From Sitta carolinensis (taxonomy: Eukaryota; Chordata; Aves; Passeriformes; Sittidae): DNA of 64,000 nucleotides. The notes beneath the pieces were generated by a model. That model was given only the letters and a program-made list of their open reading frames with translations. It was not told the origin of the DNA and made no database searches. Position 1 is the first letter of the stretch; the number at the start of each line of letters is the position of its first letter. The translations under genes were made by a program, and so were the position numbers. Of this stretch, positions 23,930 to 36,222 are shown piece by piece. The stretch covers positions 41,387,870-41,451,869 of the forward strand of contig JAVUNC010000006.1 in the NCBI GenBank assembly GCA_032173965.1, in the 5' to 3' direction.

Positions 23930-26900
23930 CTGACTCAATGAAATGTGCTACATTCTTTGATCCAGAGTGTGAAGGTCCAAAGAGCAGCTGCCTTGTTCTA
24001 ATGCATTCAGAAATTGTTACTTCTTTTGCAAAAAATGTGATTTGTGGTAAACTTTATTTGTTTGAGGTTCATTGCCTGTTTTTCCTGTTTCACTTACTTT
24101 TTTTTTTTTATTATTATGCTAGAGTTTCTTTTTCCATTCTTTTCTTTTCTAGGGATTACACTGAGCCTTTGTCGATTTAGTTATTTTTGACTAATACTCT
24201 AGTTGCCTATTTTTTATTGAGAAGTTATCTGTCCCCTCCTTGCTTTATTTATCTATAGTTGCTGCTATGATGGTTAGGTCTGTGTGAATTTTGCAGCAGT
24301 ATCTTCACTGCAAATAATTTTCTTCATTTAAAGGAATAAGGATCTGAATTAATACAGTAGAGTAACATATTTATGCATGGCACTTCACTAATCATCATGT
24401 TATAACCACTCAAATATGTAGACAACATTACATTTCCATCCAACACATGAATAATATTAAAAAGATGGAATTTTTTTACTTTGTCTTAAGAGGAACTCCT
24501 GAGTATGTAATAGAAGTGTTCAATAATTTACAGAATGGTCATCTGTGAACCATCCAAGGCTTGGTCTCTTTTGAGTTATAATGGGAATGAAGTTCTTGAA
24601 AGGGTACTTGAAAGTAGCCTGAAGTGCTCAAATAGCAATGATTCTAGTCAATGTGCTATTTGAAACAGCCCTTCCTTTTGTGTTTTGAGGAGACAATCAC
24701 CTATAGTGAGGTCTCAACCAAGAGACCATGCTCTTATTTAGATACACTCCTATTAATAACATAAGGGTCTTCTAATGAAATAAAAGCCTAATGTCCAAGA
24801 AATCTGTTTGGTTACAAAGCAAGACAGGAATTTCAAAAGTATTATTAAATCAGATAGAATTTGATGCAACATAAAGGGTGAGATCTAATTCATTCCATAA
24901 TTTGACTAACTCATTGACACCTTGATCCGTTCCTCATTAATACAGGGTTTGAAAAAATAATTAGTTTCTGCCACTCATTTATATACAGTGATGTTATTAT
25001 GGGAATTCAAAATAAGGGAAAAATACCTTGCTTTGTATTTCTTGACACTTGTGGAGTCTTTGCCAATAGAAATATGAATCTAACGTGTAAATTCATTATT
25101 GCCTTTGAGAGTTATGTCAGATTTTGGGTTTGCCGTATTCAATTTCCCTCCTTTCCCCCACCCTCCTTCGTTGCTCTGACCTTGGAAACAAGAATGGGAA
25201 CTGACAGACTGACCAGCTATAGAAGAGAAAATAATTAAGCTCACCACCTGCAACACTGTCAAAAGCAGAGATAATAAACTGGAGGAGAAAAAATAAAGGA
25301 GAAACCCAATTTTTTCTCTGATCTTTTTCCATCATACTTCTTCTGGGCTATATATCAGTCTTTAAAGATTCTTAATTTCATCCATTAAAAATGGCATGTT
25401 ATATAATATATTCTTAAAACAGAATGGATATAATAGAGCTCTGAATTGTTTTGATGCATTTCCAAGAAGAATCTGCAGTGCCTCATAACACATTCGTTTT
25501 AGAGAGAGTGTTGATAAATATTCAGTTTATTTTCCCTGTCCTGCCACGCATTTTAAATATCTGCAAAATGTATTTATTTAAATAATTGTGTACCTGTGCA
25601 ATTAACAATAGCTGCTACATTATGCATGATTCTTGGCTACTAAGAGTAAGGGTCAACTGCAGTGTTCCATTAGTGATTTTCAATTTGTTGCTAAATTTTA
25701 TGTAATTGATTGATGCTACTTGAGACAGTCCTCAAAGCTTCAAAACCAAAAATAGTGTGTCTCCCGTCTCCAAGAAAATCCTTTCCCAAGGGTTCCCTTT
25801 CCTTCACAACTAGAATGAGAGTGGGATAGAGAGGCTGAGAAGACATAATCTCACATTCTTCATCATGTGTCATGATAAAAAGCTTTTCCTGGCTTCCTAG
25901 CAGGCAGTGACATTCAGTTACTCCTTCCAGTTCTGTTTGCAGCACTGGAACTTGCACCGTGGGCTGTAAAATGGTCAGGATGTTGTCTGTGATTCTGAAA
26001 CTGCACTTATGAAAGTGACTGTATTTATCCCATCATCCTGATGGGAGCAGCTTCAATCTGGACTACAGAGATATGTCACATAATTTGAGAAACATTTCAC
26101 AACCACTCGCCGAAGCTTGTAACACACCAAAGTCTGAAGACCTAGGCTGTGAGGAAATGGCAGACAAAGCTGTAAATTTAACTTGTGACCAGGGGCACTT
26201 GGAACAGTTGTATGAACAATGCAACAGGAGGTTGATGAATAGCAGGTCGGAGTGTGCTCATGGCTAGCTTTACAGCAGGTAACTGAGAGGATCTGGGGAG
26301 CTTTCTTGTACCTTGCTCCATCAGACTGTGTTCTGCATACCTCTACAAAACACCACTAATCCAACTGTACTCTGACCTAAGTGCTGATGCAACTTTGGGG
26401 AGCATGATGGTAACAACTTCTCCATGTTAAGCCACGTTTAAGAACAAGTTCTACTGACTCTGAAGATGTGCCCAGACACCATGGTGGCCTGGTCTGTGGC
26501 ACCTACCACCTGCATATCTTAGCATAAACAACTGAAGGGACACATGGGAAAAAGTCTTCATGAATCCTCTTCAAGAATCCCCAGCTGTCACCTGCACAAG
26601 GCTTAAAATAGTGGTTTTCCTGCTGTATTTATTCCTGACACTTGTAGAAACTGCAGGGTCCTTCCAGATATGTCCCAGTAACAAGGGCAGCTGAGAATTC
26701 CTGTGTGGGTCTGCTTGCAGAGCTGAGCTGTTCCCTGGATATGATGGCATGCTGCCAGGCTTGTAAAGTGGGAGAAGGGGGTAAAAAATCACAATGAAGG
26801 AGGAGGAACCCTAGAACTAATGTGTGTCAAAGTGTTATCTGAAGCAGGACCTTTTCAAAATTAACATTGCACAAGGCTCTTCCCCCTTGGGAAACTGGCT

Positions 26901-27124
26901 AATTATTGATGGTTTGTGAAGTGGTACCTCCATCAGAATTTGAATATCTCTTGGGTCCACCCTTGGGAGAAAGGATTTTTGTCTGTCTCTAAGAAGCTTG
27001 ACATAATTCAGCACATATGAAAATGTGTAATTTAGCATGCTGGTGATATATGATCTTTCCCTAACAGTTATAGCTAATAGAATTTCTACTGAATCATTGC
27101 GTCTGATTTTTGTTCAGTGGATGT
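23930..27124. other. Unique sequence between two LTR-like elements
   Basis: No gene recognised. From about 26040 to 26800 composition is more GC-balanced than the surroundings and the sequence looks mRNA- or repeat-like, but I can match it to no family; it may be an unrecognised old element. The stretch 25540-25680 is rich in TTTAAAT, ATTTA and ATTA motifs, as in some developmental enhancers, but this is only a compositional remark. Confidence 0.45.
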
Positions 27125-27960
27125 TCTAGTTTTAAGATCATCAGGGAATTAAACCCCAAATAAGCCACTTCCCTTCCCCTGACAGTTTCAGTAAGTGAGG
27201 GACAAAATTAACAAAAAAGGCAATACTGAGGCTTGAAGTTACAGTTTACTGAAAGCACAAAACAATGGAAAAAAGACACACACAGTAAGAACAGCAACAT
27301 TAATAGCAAAAGTATACAAAATCCAAGAAGGTGTTTTATCCACAGAAAGGTATTCTCCACTGAGAACAAAACCAAGATGGTGGATTCTCACTGTAGGATG
27401 CATCCATGTGGTTTCTCCAGACAAAGGCAATATGGTGACCATTCCCATGCCCTGTGTCATGGAGTATATGGGGAAAAAGGGCTATATGGTGACTGTTTCC
27501 TCCCATCACCCGTGCAGTATTTGTGAAACAAAGGCAATATGATGAGGGAGCTAACATTTCCCCCTTCCCAGCATGAAAACAATGAAAAATAAAGACAAAG
27601 GAGCCCCAGTAAGCGAGGTGGTCTGAGTAGACATCATGCAGCCACCTTGCTGAGCATGCAGTTTCTTGAGCTGCTGCTTCTACCTCTAAAACATTCCTGC
27701 TCCAGTGCTGACTCCATGCCACCCTGGCCTTCCTGGGTTCAGCCATGTCTCAGAGCTTCAGCTTCAGCACCACAGCCCCGCTGTCCCTTTCAGCACCAGA
27801 GGTCTGTCGTCACACAGAAGGAAAAGTGAGGTGGCAATGGGTGGGTGGCAGAAGAACTGAGTTGGCAGAGGATGATTGTGCCTGTCTCTTCACTGGAGGG
27901 AGCGAGGTAGGATGATCCACTCATAGTCTAGCACCCTGTTTCTTCCTGCTGAAACCCACA
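27125..27960 (-). mobile_element. LTR-like element, second family
   Basis: On the minus strand the lower end reads like the R-U5 part of a bird endogenous retrovirus LTR: tgctttcagtaaactgt (a diverged AATAAA-type signal before 'ctgt'), then gttaattttgtccctcact, gggaagtggcttatttgg and ggtttaattccctg. The likely 5' end is near 27960, where the minus strand starts TGTGGGTTTCAGCAGG. Internal sequence differs from the LTR at 23334-23929, so it is another family. A degenerate ~54-bp tandem array (27366-27575) sits inside. A 136-codon minus-strand open frame at 27336-27746 crosses the array and has no retroviral motif. No gag, pol or env is next to it. Ends are uncertain and no target-site duplication was found. 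Confidence 0.55.
27366..27575. repeat. Degenerate ~54-bp tandem repeat, about four copies
   Basis: A core resembling acaaaggcaatatggtgac recurs at about 27366 (as acaaaaccaagatggtgg), 27421, 27474 and 27528 (as acaaaggcaatatgatgag), giving periods of 55, 53 and 54 bases. The rest of each unit is weakly conserved. It lies within the LTR-like element, upstream of its putative polyadenylation signal in minus-strand orientation. Confidence 0.7.
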
Positions 27961-30900
27961 GCCTCAGTGATGATGTTCTTAGTGTAGAATAAACAACCCA
28001 GTTACACACAGAGCACTAAACTCTACCCCTTTGTCTGTAACCAGGACAGCAGACAAACTCTTCTGCATAGACAATTTTTTATTTGATATCAACTCTTTGT
28101 TGACATAGCATTTGCAGATATCGAACCAAAACATCTATTAACTTTTAAAGCTTTGTGTAACGAAGCAATCTCTGCATAGAAAATGCTTGCAGGTATGCAG
28201 AGAATAGAATTTCACAAACCTGAAACCCTCACAGCATGGATCAAAAGTTTATAGCTACATGTAAACCCCTCAAGAATGAGAATCTGATTTCTCAGGAACG
28301 ACTCAGTCTGAGATCAGTAAGTGGTGAGGTGTTCAAGACATTAGGCAGTAAGATTGGCTGCTGACAGAGTAGTCTGGCACCATTCCTGTATTATTACAGA
28401 AATGTTACCAGTATATTTCTTTCATCTACACACAGACCTACACCATCTGGTTCAGTTATTTCAAATATTTTATAGAGTAGTAGAGCATTAAGGTGTATGG
28501 TAATAAAATAGCCAGTTGGTCAACACAGTTTGCTTTTTTTGTTGGTCATGCAGTGTAATTTGCAATATATTCAGCAGGTCCTTAGAAGTAATGTATTTTC
28601 CTTTGTGTTTTCTGAGTTGGCAGAATTTGTGTGGGTATTTTTGTGTTTTATTTGTTTTGTTTTGTTTGTTTTATTTTTTTCAGGACTGTGCTCTTACATA
28701 TCAGACTTTAAGACCTGTAAAAAATTGTTGCAAGAGTTTGATTTGGCAGGATGGCCAAGTCGTGCTGTTCAGCTGTGAGACACTGCACAGCAGCCCTCTG
28801 GCTGAAGTTGTTCTTGTGGGGATTATGTAGAGAGAATGGGCTGGACAATATTGTCTTCCAGGACACAGATACTAGGGAGAAGGGTATTTTAAAACCCCAG
28901 AGATGCAGAACACATACAATGTTCTGGGTAGCAATGACTACTGCTGGGAACACAGAGAACCTGACAGCTTAGATCTGCTGCATCTGGAAGATCCTCAGTC
29001 TTGGACAGTGATAGAGCAAACCCTGCTTATCGAAACTTGATGGTCCTGAAATTCCAAGACCCTGACTGGCACAACATGTTGAGATACCTGACACACCTGA
29101 ATTTGTTTGTATCAAGACGAGACAAGGATAAACAAGAGATACATATGGCTTGTAGAATGGACACATGGATCCAACTGAGCAGCAACCTGTACATCACACA
29201 TCCTTGGATCATGAAGAACATGGTTTACTCATAGAAAGACATCCTCATAGTCCAATGGCAGGGCTCCAAGCAGAAGCCATAGAATGATATCACTTACATT
29301 ATGATATTACTTTTTCTTTAATCTCAGGTAAAAAAAGGCAGTAGTTCTGGTTTCAGTATATGCAGTCTCCTTCTGGATGATAGCTGTAAATATCCAAAAC
29401 CAAGAAATAAAAATATTTATTTAAATGCAAAATATTATCTCAGGAAAAGGGCTGAGATAATAATAAAAAATGGGCTTGATAATAATTTATATAAATCTAT
29501 ATGCACACATAAATATGTATTTGAAGAAGTTATACAGCCAGAGGGTCTCCAGAAAAAAGACAGGCAAGTGCCTTCTGTCCCTGCAAGAAACTATTGCATA
29601 TAAAACTGCAGCACAGGCCCAGCAAGTAGATATAAGCCATGTGATCAGAACAAGGACAATAGCTCTGTTCAGTATTCCTAATGCCAGGAACATGTCTGGC
29701 AGCTGTTGGTCACCTGCAGAACAAAAGTGTATAGAGTACATGCTGTACATCTGGAATGGAGTGAACTTATGAGATGATGATGACCTGCCCTCACAGTAGG
29801 TTCCTTGTGTTCAGTAAGCACTGACAGTCTATTCTGAGCACATTGCTTGTCAGTTTGCCATGTGAGTTAGCCTGTATAGAATGGTCCAGATTCACAGCAC
29901 GTGCAACATGAGGCACCTATTTGCGTGCAGGACTGCTTGGAATTGAGACGATGAAGTCCAGCTCCTTCTGTTCCTTTCTGTACTAATCTAGTAAAAGTAC
30001 CCCAGGCTGAAAATCTGATTTTCTTTATGCAAATTGTTTTAGGAATTTTAATTTTCTTAAAAGCTATGCACTCCTGTAAAGCATGCATACTTTGACTCTT
30101 GGGAAATAATTGGCATGTAATAGGTTACAGAGCTTAACGAGGTAGTTTGTTTATTTGGGATGAATAGATTCTTCATGTACTGATGTGTCTTAGAGGCCTC
30201 ACAACTTCTGTGTGACATCAACTGAAATGTACAATGTTCTGTGTTAGTGAAAGTTAATTTGAAAATATTTACTTGCTATCCATCATTCCTTTTACAAAAC
30301 AGACAAAGAGGAGCTGTTCAATAGAATGAAGCATTCATTGTAAAACACATAATTTTAAGGGAAGATAATGAAAGATTTTACTATGAAAAGATAAACAGAA
30401 GACAGTTTTAAAAGCAAATTGTATAAGAAGGAGGTTGTCTGGCAGACAGAGCATCAAATGATATCTGATAGTTTTTTCCTAAAGCAAAACACAAAACCAG
30501 CTAGCAACCGCCAAAGTCTGCAAAATTTTGGTCTATTTTTCAGTAAAGCATTTATAGATTAGAAGACAAATGATTATAAAGCCAGGCAGTTCTTCATACC
30601 ACATCCCTGCTGCTGGATAGTGATGTTGCTTAGCAACACTTGAACAGGAAGAATCCTGGACTGGCTTGTGTGGAGTGTCAGTGCAGGTTATATTATGCGT
30701 TCAGAGAAGACACATACTGGGTTCATGAGACATCTTTTAGGCCTTTCCTTGAAACATACATTTTTTTTGTAAATAGATGTTTTGATTTCTTTATTTAGCT
30801 ACATGTCCATGGTAGACATTTCTGTATTTCATATACATGAGGAACTCCTTGACTGGGCAGAAGGTACTAAATAATGTTTTGGAGCTATGGAGGTAATGGT

Positions 30901-32427
30901 CAATATTTTCTGAAAGTTTACTAACTCTTTATAGGATATTTGCAAATATATCCACTCAGTAATGTAAAAGCTCTCATTTCCATTCACTGCTATGCCACTC
31001 AGACCACACATCTTAACTGGTTTACCTTTAAAGTACTTACCACTTAAATAGGCATTTGCTTTTCCCTCTCTCTTCTATCCCTCCATATCCTCTGACCCCA
31101 TCACCTTCCTGGCTTGCTCTCTGTCCTGCCCATTAATTGTTTTGACCCTTCCTATTCACATTTAACACCTATCTAAAAGTCAGAAAGGTTCTTGGACACT
31201 GCCTTTTTTTTTCATAACCTATACTGCAGGAAAGGTGAGCAGGAAATTGCATGTTATTGTATATAATTACTAGTTCTTGGTTCAATTCAGCAGCAGATTG
31301 CATTTGTAATTTATACATCTGCAAAATGGATGTAGAAGGCTACTGTTCTGATTTCATGTTTTTGTAATTTATACCTTGTGAAGTGTTTGCCAAAATCACT
31401 GATTTTGTCCATTTTACAGAGGTAAAAATTTCAATAAAATTGCAGGGCAGTGCTGGATTTGACATGAAGTATCTTTACGGAAACGTATGAAACAAATATA
31501 TCAAATATATAGACCAGATAAAACTTCTACCAAAATTATGGTTATCTAAAGATTTTAGGGTACAGTTTACATTTCCTGTAAAATGCTTTGCAACTTTTAG
31601 TGCCTGTCTCAATAATGAATATTTGTAGAGATCTACCACTCAACTCTGGACTTAATGTAATCTAAATTAAACTGAAAACTGGTCTGATTGTATGACAGAT
31701 ATCTTGTAGATGTCTAGCCATAAACCCAGAATATCTAAACAAGAACTCTTAAATGTCTTCTTTAAACCCTCTCTATTCCCTGATTTCTTGCTCACTATTA
31801 ATAATTGTCATGGAGATGCATTATTTGAGAGTGTCTTCTTTCTTGGTCCATTTCCCATCTAACATGTCAACCTTTTACTTCTGAAATATAGAGGTAATTC
31901 AACTTTTGTATTCTCCATTCTAAAACCGTTGTCCAAAATATTTGTGTTGTGAGTATTGATCTCTTTTGAGGCTTGACAAATGTGGATTAGTCCTCTCCCA
32001 TCCATTCTGAAAGTTATTGCAAAGATCATCTCTTCACAGCCGTTTACTGACTGTGCCTCTCTCCTATCCAGCCTCAGATCCCTCTCTACACATGGACTCC
32101 TAGCCCATGTTCACTCTTGTGTTGTTGGTTGCATACTCTGATTGACTGCCACTTAATTAATTCCTCTAAGATATGTTTTAATTCAGGGCAGGAACCCTAG
32201 TAGCTGTGAAGTTTGCAAATTTGTCTGACTGGTTCATTCATATTAAGGCCACTCAGAAAAACTACTAATCCTGTGGTTGCACTCTGTGTTTGTTGTCTTC
32301 AAAGCTGACACTGAGAAACAAAACAAAGCTGTTGAGTTATGTGATGTGGGTGGCAGTATTATAGGGATCCCTGCTTTCATTTCTCTTATGTCAGCTGCTT
32401 CTGTTTTGATTATTTCTGACCTGATGA
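27961..32427. other. Unique sequence, no gene recognised
   Basis: No gene or named element. A T/G-rich simple stretch (TTTTG and TTTG units) lies at 28647-28680. Short overlapping open frames on both strands at 28516-29234 have no motif. The 28740-29240 block is less AT-rich than its surroundings but unrecognised. Confidence 0.5.
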
Positions 32428-32799
32428 CTAAGAGATTGGAGCATCTGACATTTGAGTGGAGGCTTACATATGAGGAGAGAGCTGGGATTGTTTAGTCTAG
32501 AGAACTCAGAGGACATCTTAAAAATTTCTATAAATACCTGATGGAGGAAAATTAAATAAACAGAGCTAGAGTCTCCTCAGTGGTGTACAGTTAAAATACA
32601 AGAGGTAAAGAGGAAAAAATAATTGAAGAAATTCCCTTTAAACAGAAGAAACAACCGTTTTTATTCTAAAGGTAACTAGCTCTTCAACAGGGCACACAGA
32701 GAGGCTCGGGAGAGCATTCCTGGAGAGCACCTTGTTCTAGGTGATCATGGTATTGAACAACATGATCTCCAAAGTCACTTTTAAACTCAGAAATTCCAT
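32428..32799 (+). mobile_element. CR1 LINE, degraded 3' fragment
   Basis: The start matches the conserved end of CR1 ORF2 by eye: agattggagcatctgacat, then gaggagagagctggg and attgtttagtctagagaa. It continues with a diverged 'aggacatctta...taaatacctgatgg' segment, the cacagagaggct region, and the 3' UTR with ggagagcaccttgttctagg, catgatctccaaag and ctcagaaattcc. Two small local duplications and several indels are apparent. No reading frame survives. It is clearly older than the copy at 10206-10430. Confidence 0.8.
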
Positions 32800-35700
32800 G
32801 TCCTTCTGAATTTCTTATTCTTAGAAGTGCAGCCTGCAGCAATTAAAAAAGTGAAAAGCAGAACCGAAACACCCCCAAAAACCCCTAAGAGTTTTTTTTC
32901 CAATGTTGAGTGTATAGCTTTTTAAGGTTTTTTTTTTTTTTTTTTGGGGACCCATTTGGCTTTTGCCATTCTTTTTTCACCATGGACACCTATGAATCTT
33001 GGATGCTCCTTTCTCTGTAGGAGTTGGATGTGAAATTTTTACCGGCCTTTTCTTGAGAAATGTTTGCTCATACTCTGTAAACAGAGATGAATGCAGAGAC
33101 CGTGGCTCATTGGTGGGAAGACTAAGGTATCTTCCAGAAGGGATCACAAAACCCTTCCCATGTTGAGTTGCACAGTTTTCAAACCCTGCAAGAAGATGCA
33201 GTGGGAGAAGCCTTTTGAGGGAAGGCAGCCATGTTTTTATTGGTAGGTAACCTTGATGTGTAAACTCTCAGATGAACATTGGCCTAGCTGCTGATCTTCA
33301 CTGGGATCTGGGAGCAGAAGGGAGGCTGGATCCGAGTATGAGCCTGGGAGGAAAGGGTTTTCAGACTCCAAGTGAGGTGCTTGGAGTGAAAGGCAGGTTG
33401 GCCTTAACTTCCACTGGGCTTTTACCCTGTATGCTTCTCAGTTTCTGGGTGTGCTTGCAGTGCTGCAACTATTTATTTTAACTGGCCAAAATTATCCTGC
33501 TGAAAGAGGCAATAATATAGATTAAACTTTGTAATTGCCACTTTGTTTTTAAATAGACTTTGTTCAAGTGCCTACTTCTGTAGGTTGTTTTTGGAACATA
33601 ACTGCAACCACAAATTCTCCCACATTTTCTTCCAAGTTGCTGCTTTTATAATTTATTTCGTGAACTGTATTCACTGCATACCACTAGCAAGCCTTTTTCC
33701 ATTCAAAGTAGCAAACTTCATGCAGATTTGCTCTCATGGATCAATCTAATTTTCTTCAGTTTTCTTTGTCTAATGCATCATACAGATTCACCGAATTATG
33801 GAAGAAATATTTAAATTTTTTTTTCTGAGGGCTCTAAAAATTATTCCTTGAAAGAAAAACCAGAACATTTAGTGATGTTTTGGTGTTCGGATTCTTTTAA
33901 AAAACAGTTCAGTATTTTCAGCTACACTTTGTCAGCATTTGAAAAGGAATGCCAGAAATTCATTTTCTTGTATCTTAAACTATTTAAGGATTTTAACACT
34001 TTTGAGGAGAGAATAGTATTATAATTTTCAAGATCACAACTCTTGCTGCAAAGATTTCTATTATGTTTATGAGCTCCCTTATAAAATAGTTGGATATAAC
34101 TTCAGTCTTAAAATGTTCTTTGCCTAGATAGCACAGGCAGAGAAAACTAGACTATGTTACATTCATGGAATATAAACAAGTCTTTTAAAAATATTGGCCT
34201 GAAGGTACAGGGCACATATTTTCTTTACTCTCTTTATATATGTAACTGATAGTCATTCCAAGCATATACTTTCTTAGAAGACTGGAATCTTCATACCTTG
34301 GGTATACATTGGAGATGGACAGAATAGATCATGTAAAACAATCAAACACAGCAAAATTAGCTCTTTTATAGGTTTCAATTCTTCTGGGGATGTTTGAGAA
34401 CTCACAATTTCATGGGTGCTAACTATACCCACTGTCATCATTACTGTACACTCATGTTAAAAAAGCCACAAAAGCATAAGGTGAATTTTGCAGAGACTGA
34501 GAATACTAAAATGTTTCTATTCCACCTTTGGATGATTTAAAAGCATTTTTTTTTTTTTATTCCTTCTAAACAAATACTGTAGTGTTGCTATTAAATCACT
34601 GCACAAAACAAAGGAAAACTCTAAATAACAGCAATTTTGCTAGGGAATTTTAGGAAGCATTGCTTTATCTGGTTAGTAGTTAGCATCTCTGGCACCAAGT
34701 TATCTTTTATAGAAAAATACACCAAATGCCACCAAAATCTTGATTTTTTTCAATGTTGTATGCCTTGTGTTTATTTGTATGCCACAATGCATGAGAGGCT
34801 GTCTCTAAGCCTAGGAAATTTGTTTTTCAAAGCCTAAGGAACAGTTCTGTTTTCCCAAGAAGCCTTACTGAGAAAAGATGCACTATGATTCAGCTTCAGA
34901 AGTTCAGTTATTAAAAAAAGTTGACTAACATGTTTTAGGCGTGTTTAGATTTCACTAATACATTATTTGATAAGAAATGTGCAAATGCATTCAAAAATTT
35001 TGAAAAGGAGAATGTATTTTTTCTCATGCAACACCTTGAAACCAATTCTTCAATAGTATTCTTGTCTGAAAGCTTAGGCATCTTTAAAATAATTTTGATT
35101 AATTTGCTTAGTCTTCCTACATATTGAAATCTTTCAGCTGTATTTTCTGAAGCAACAATGATACATTTTTACACTTTTTTATATAATACATATAATTACC
35201 AAAACTTCTGGTTTCTCATAAGGAAATCTCTGTTTACACTTACAGAAGCTAAGATAAATAGTCATGTAACTCACAGAACTAGTAAAGAAAAAAACTAGTA
35301 CTACATTTCTCAGTTTCAGCAATATTATTTGCCAAATGATATTACAAAGTTATTCTAACATAACTGCTGAGTATGAGGATTAAAATAAGCTCCACGTTAA
35401 ACTCTCCAAGTGAAAATGGGCTAGGCTAATGGCCCTTCCACAAATGTGTTTGGGAGAGGCAATTAGTACACTTGTTTACTAATTTTTAGATAGTAAAAAA
35501 AGACAAAAATTACTGCCCATCACTTTTTAGCCTCTTTTTCCTAAGGTACTTCCAAAATTAGGTTTTTCTTTTTTAGTATGACACATACTACATAAAAATA
35601 ATGATCTCATCATCTAATGTCATTTGTATATAATGGACAAACACAACGCCATTTGTTGTCTGAGTAGGGAGTTTCATATTGTGCCATTTAGCACAATATA

Positions 35701-36169
35701 AGCCTTTCAGAATTTATTTCTTTTCCGTACCCTTCTAGGACTCCTTTTGAGTCCTGCCACTTTCAAAGAATAATTGTAGCAATCAGATACATTAAGATAA
35801 ATCCGTGGAAGGGACAAATTCCATTTTTCAAAGAAATAGGACACATCAATTGTTATTTCTGCCTGCTGGCTTGTAAAAAAACAAGCAAACAAACAAACAC
35901 TCAAGAAAACATTAAACCCTGAGATTAAAAACAATCCTACCTTAGTCATCCTTAGTCATAGGCTTTGCCTATGTGTATAAAGTCAGCTAGGCTTGTAAGC
36001 ATTAGCAAAGTCTTTAGTTTATAAATCTAACTTGCCAACCTGAAGATTTCTGATAGTTCTTCAATATACACTAAAGTAAAAAATGGTTTAGACTGGCACT
36101 TATTCAACAAATGTGCACTGTGTCTTGTGCTTGAAGGAAGAATTAATGAAAGCCCTCAGTGGTGACCTA
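32800..36169. other. Unique sequence with T runs
   Basis: No gene recognised. T runs lie at 32928-32945 (18 T) and 34546-34558 (13 T). A CAAA simple repeat lies at 35881-35900. A 69-codon plus-strand frame at 33272-33481 in a locally GC-richer patch shows no domain. Confidence 0.55.
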
Positions 36170-36222
36170 TCCTTACTCCACCTGAAGCCAGTGGGCACTT
36201 TGCCAATCATTTCAATAGAAAA
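36170..36222. repeat. Possible ancient amniote interspersed repeat
   Basis: The segment with cctgaagccagtgggcactt and tgccaatcatttcaatag resembles a repeat common in reptile and bird genomes, in which a 'gaagtcaatggg...ttttgccattgacttcaatggg' arrangement occurs. The match is short and diverged, and I cannot name the family with confidence. Confidence 0.35.

Noticed and set aside
27336..27746. Minus-strand 136-codon open frame
   Set aside because: Lies wholly inside an LTR-like element and spans its tandem repeat; no gag, pol, env or host domain.
31930..32160. Possible L2/L3-like or other LINE relic
   Set aside because: A few phrases recall old LINE antisense sequence, but no stretch is long enough to support the call.
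35958..35973. Small hairpin ataggc-ttt-gcctat
   Set aside because: Six-base stem; expected many times by chance in 64 kb.
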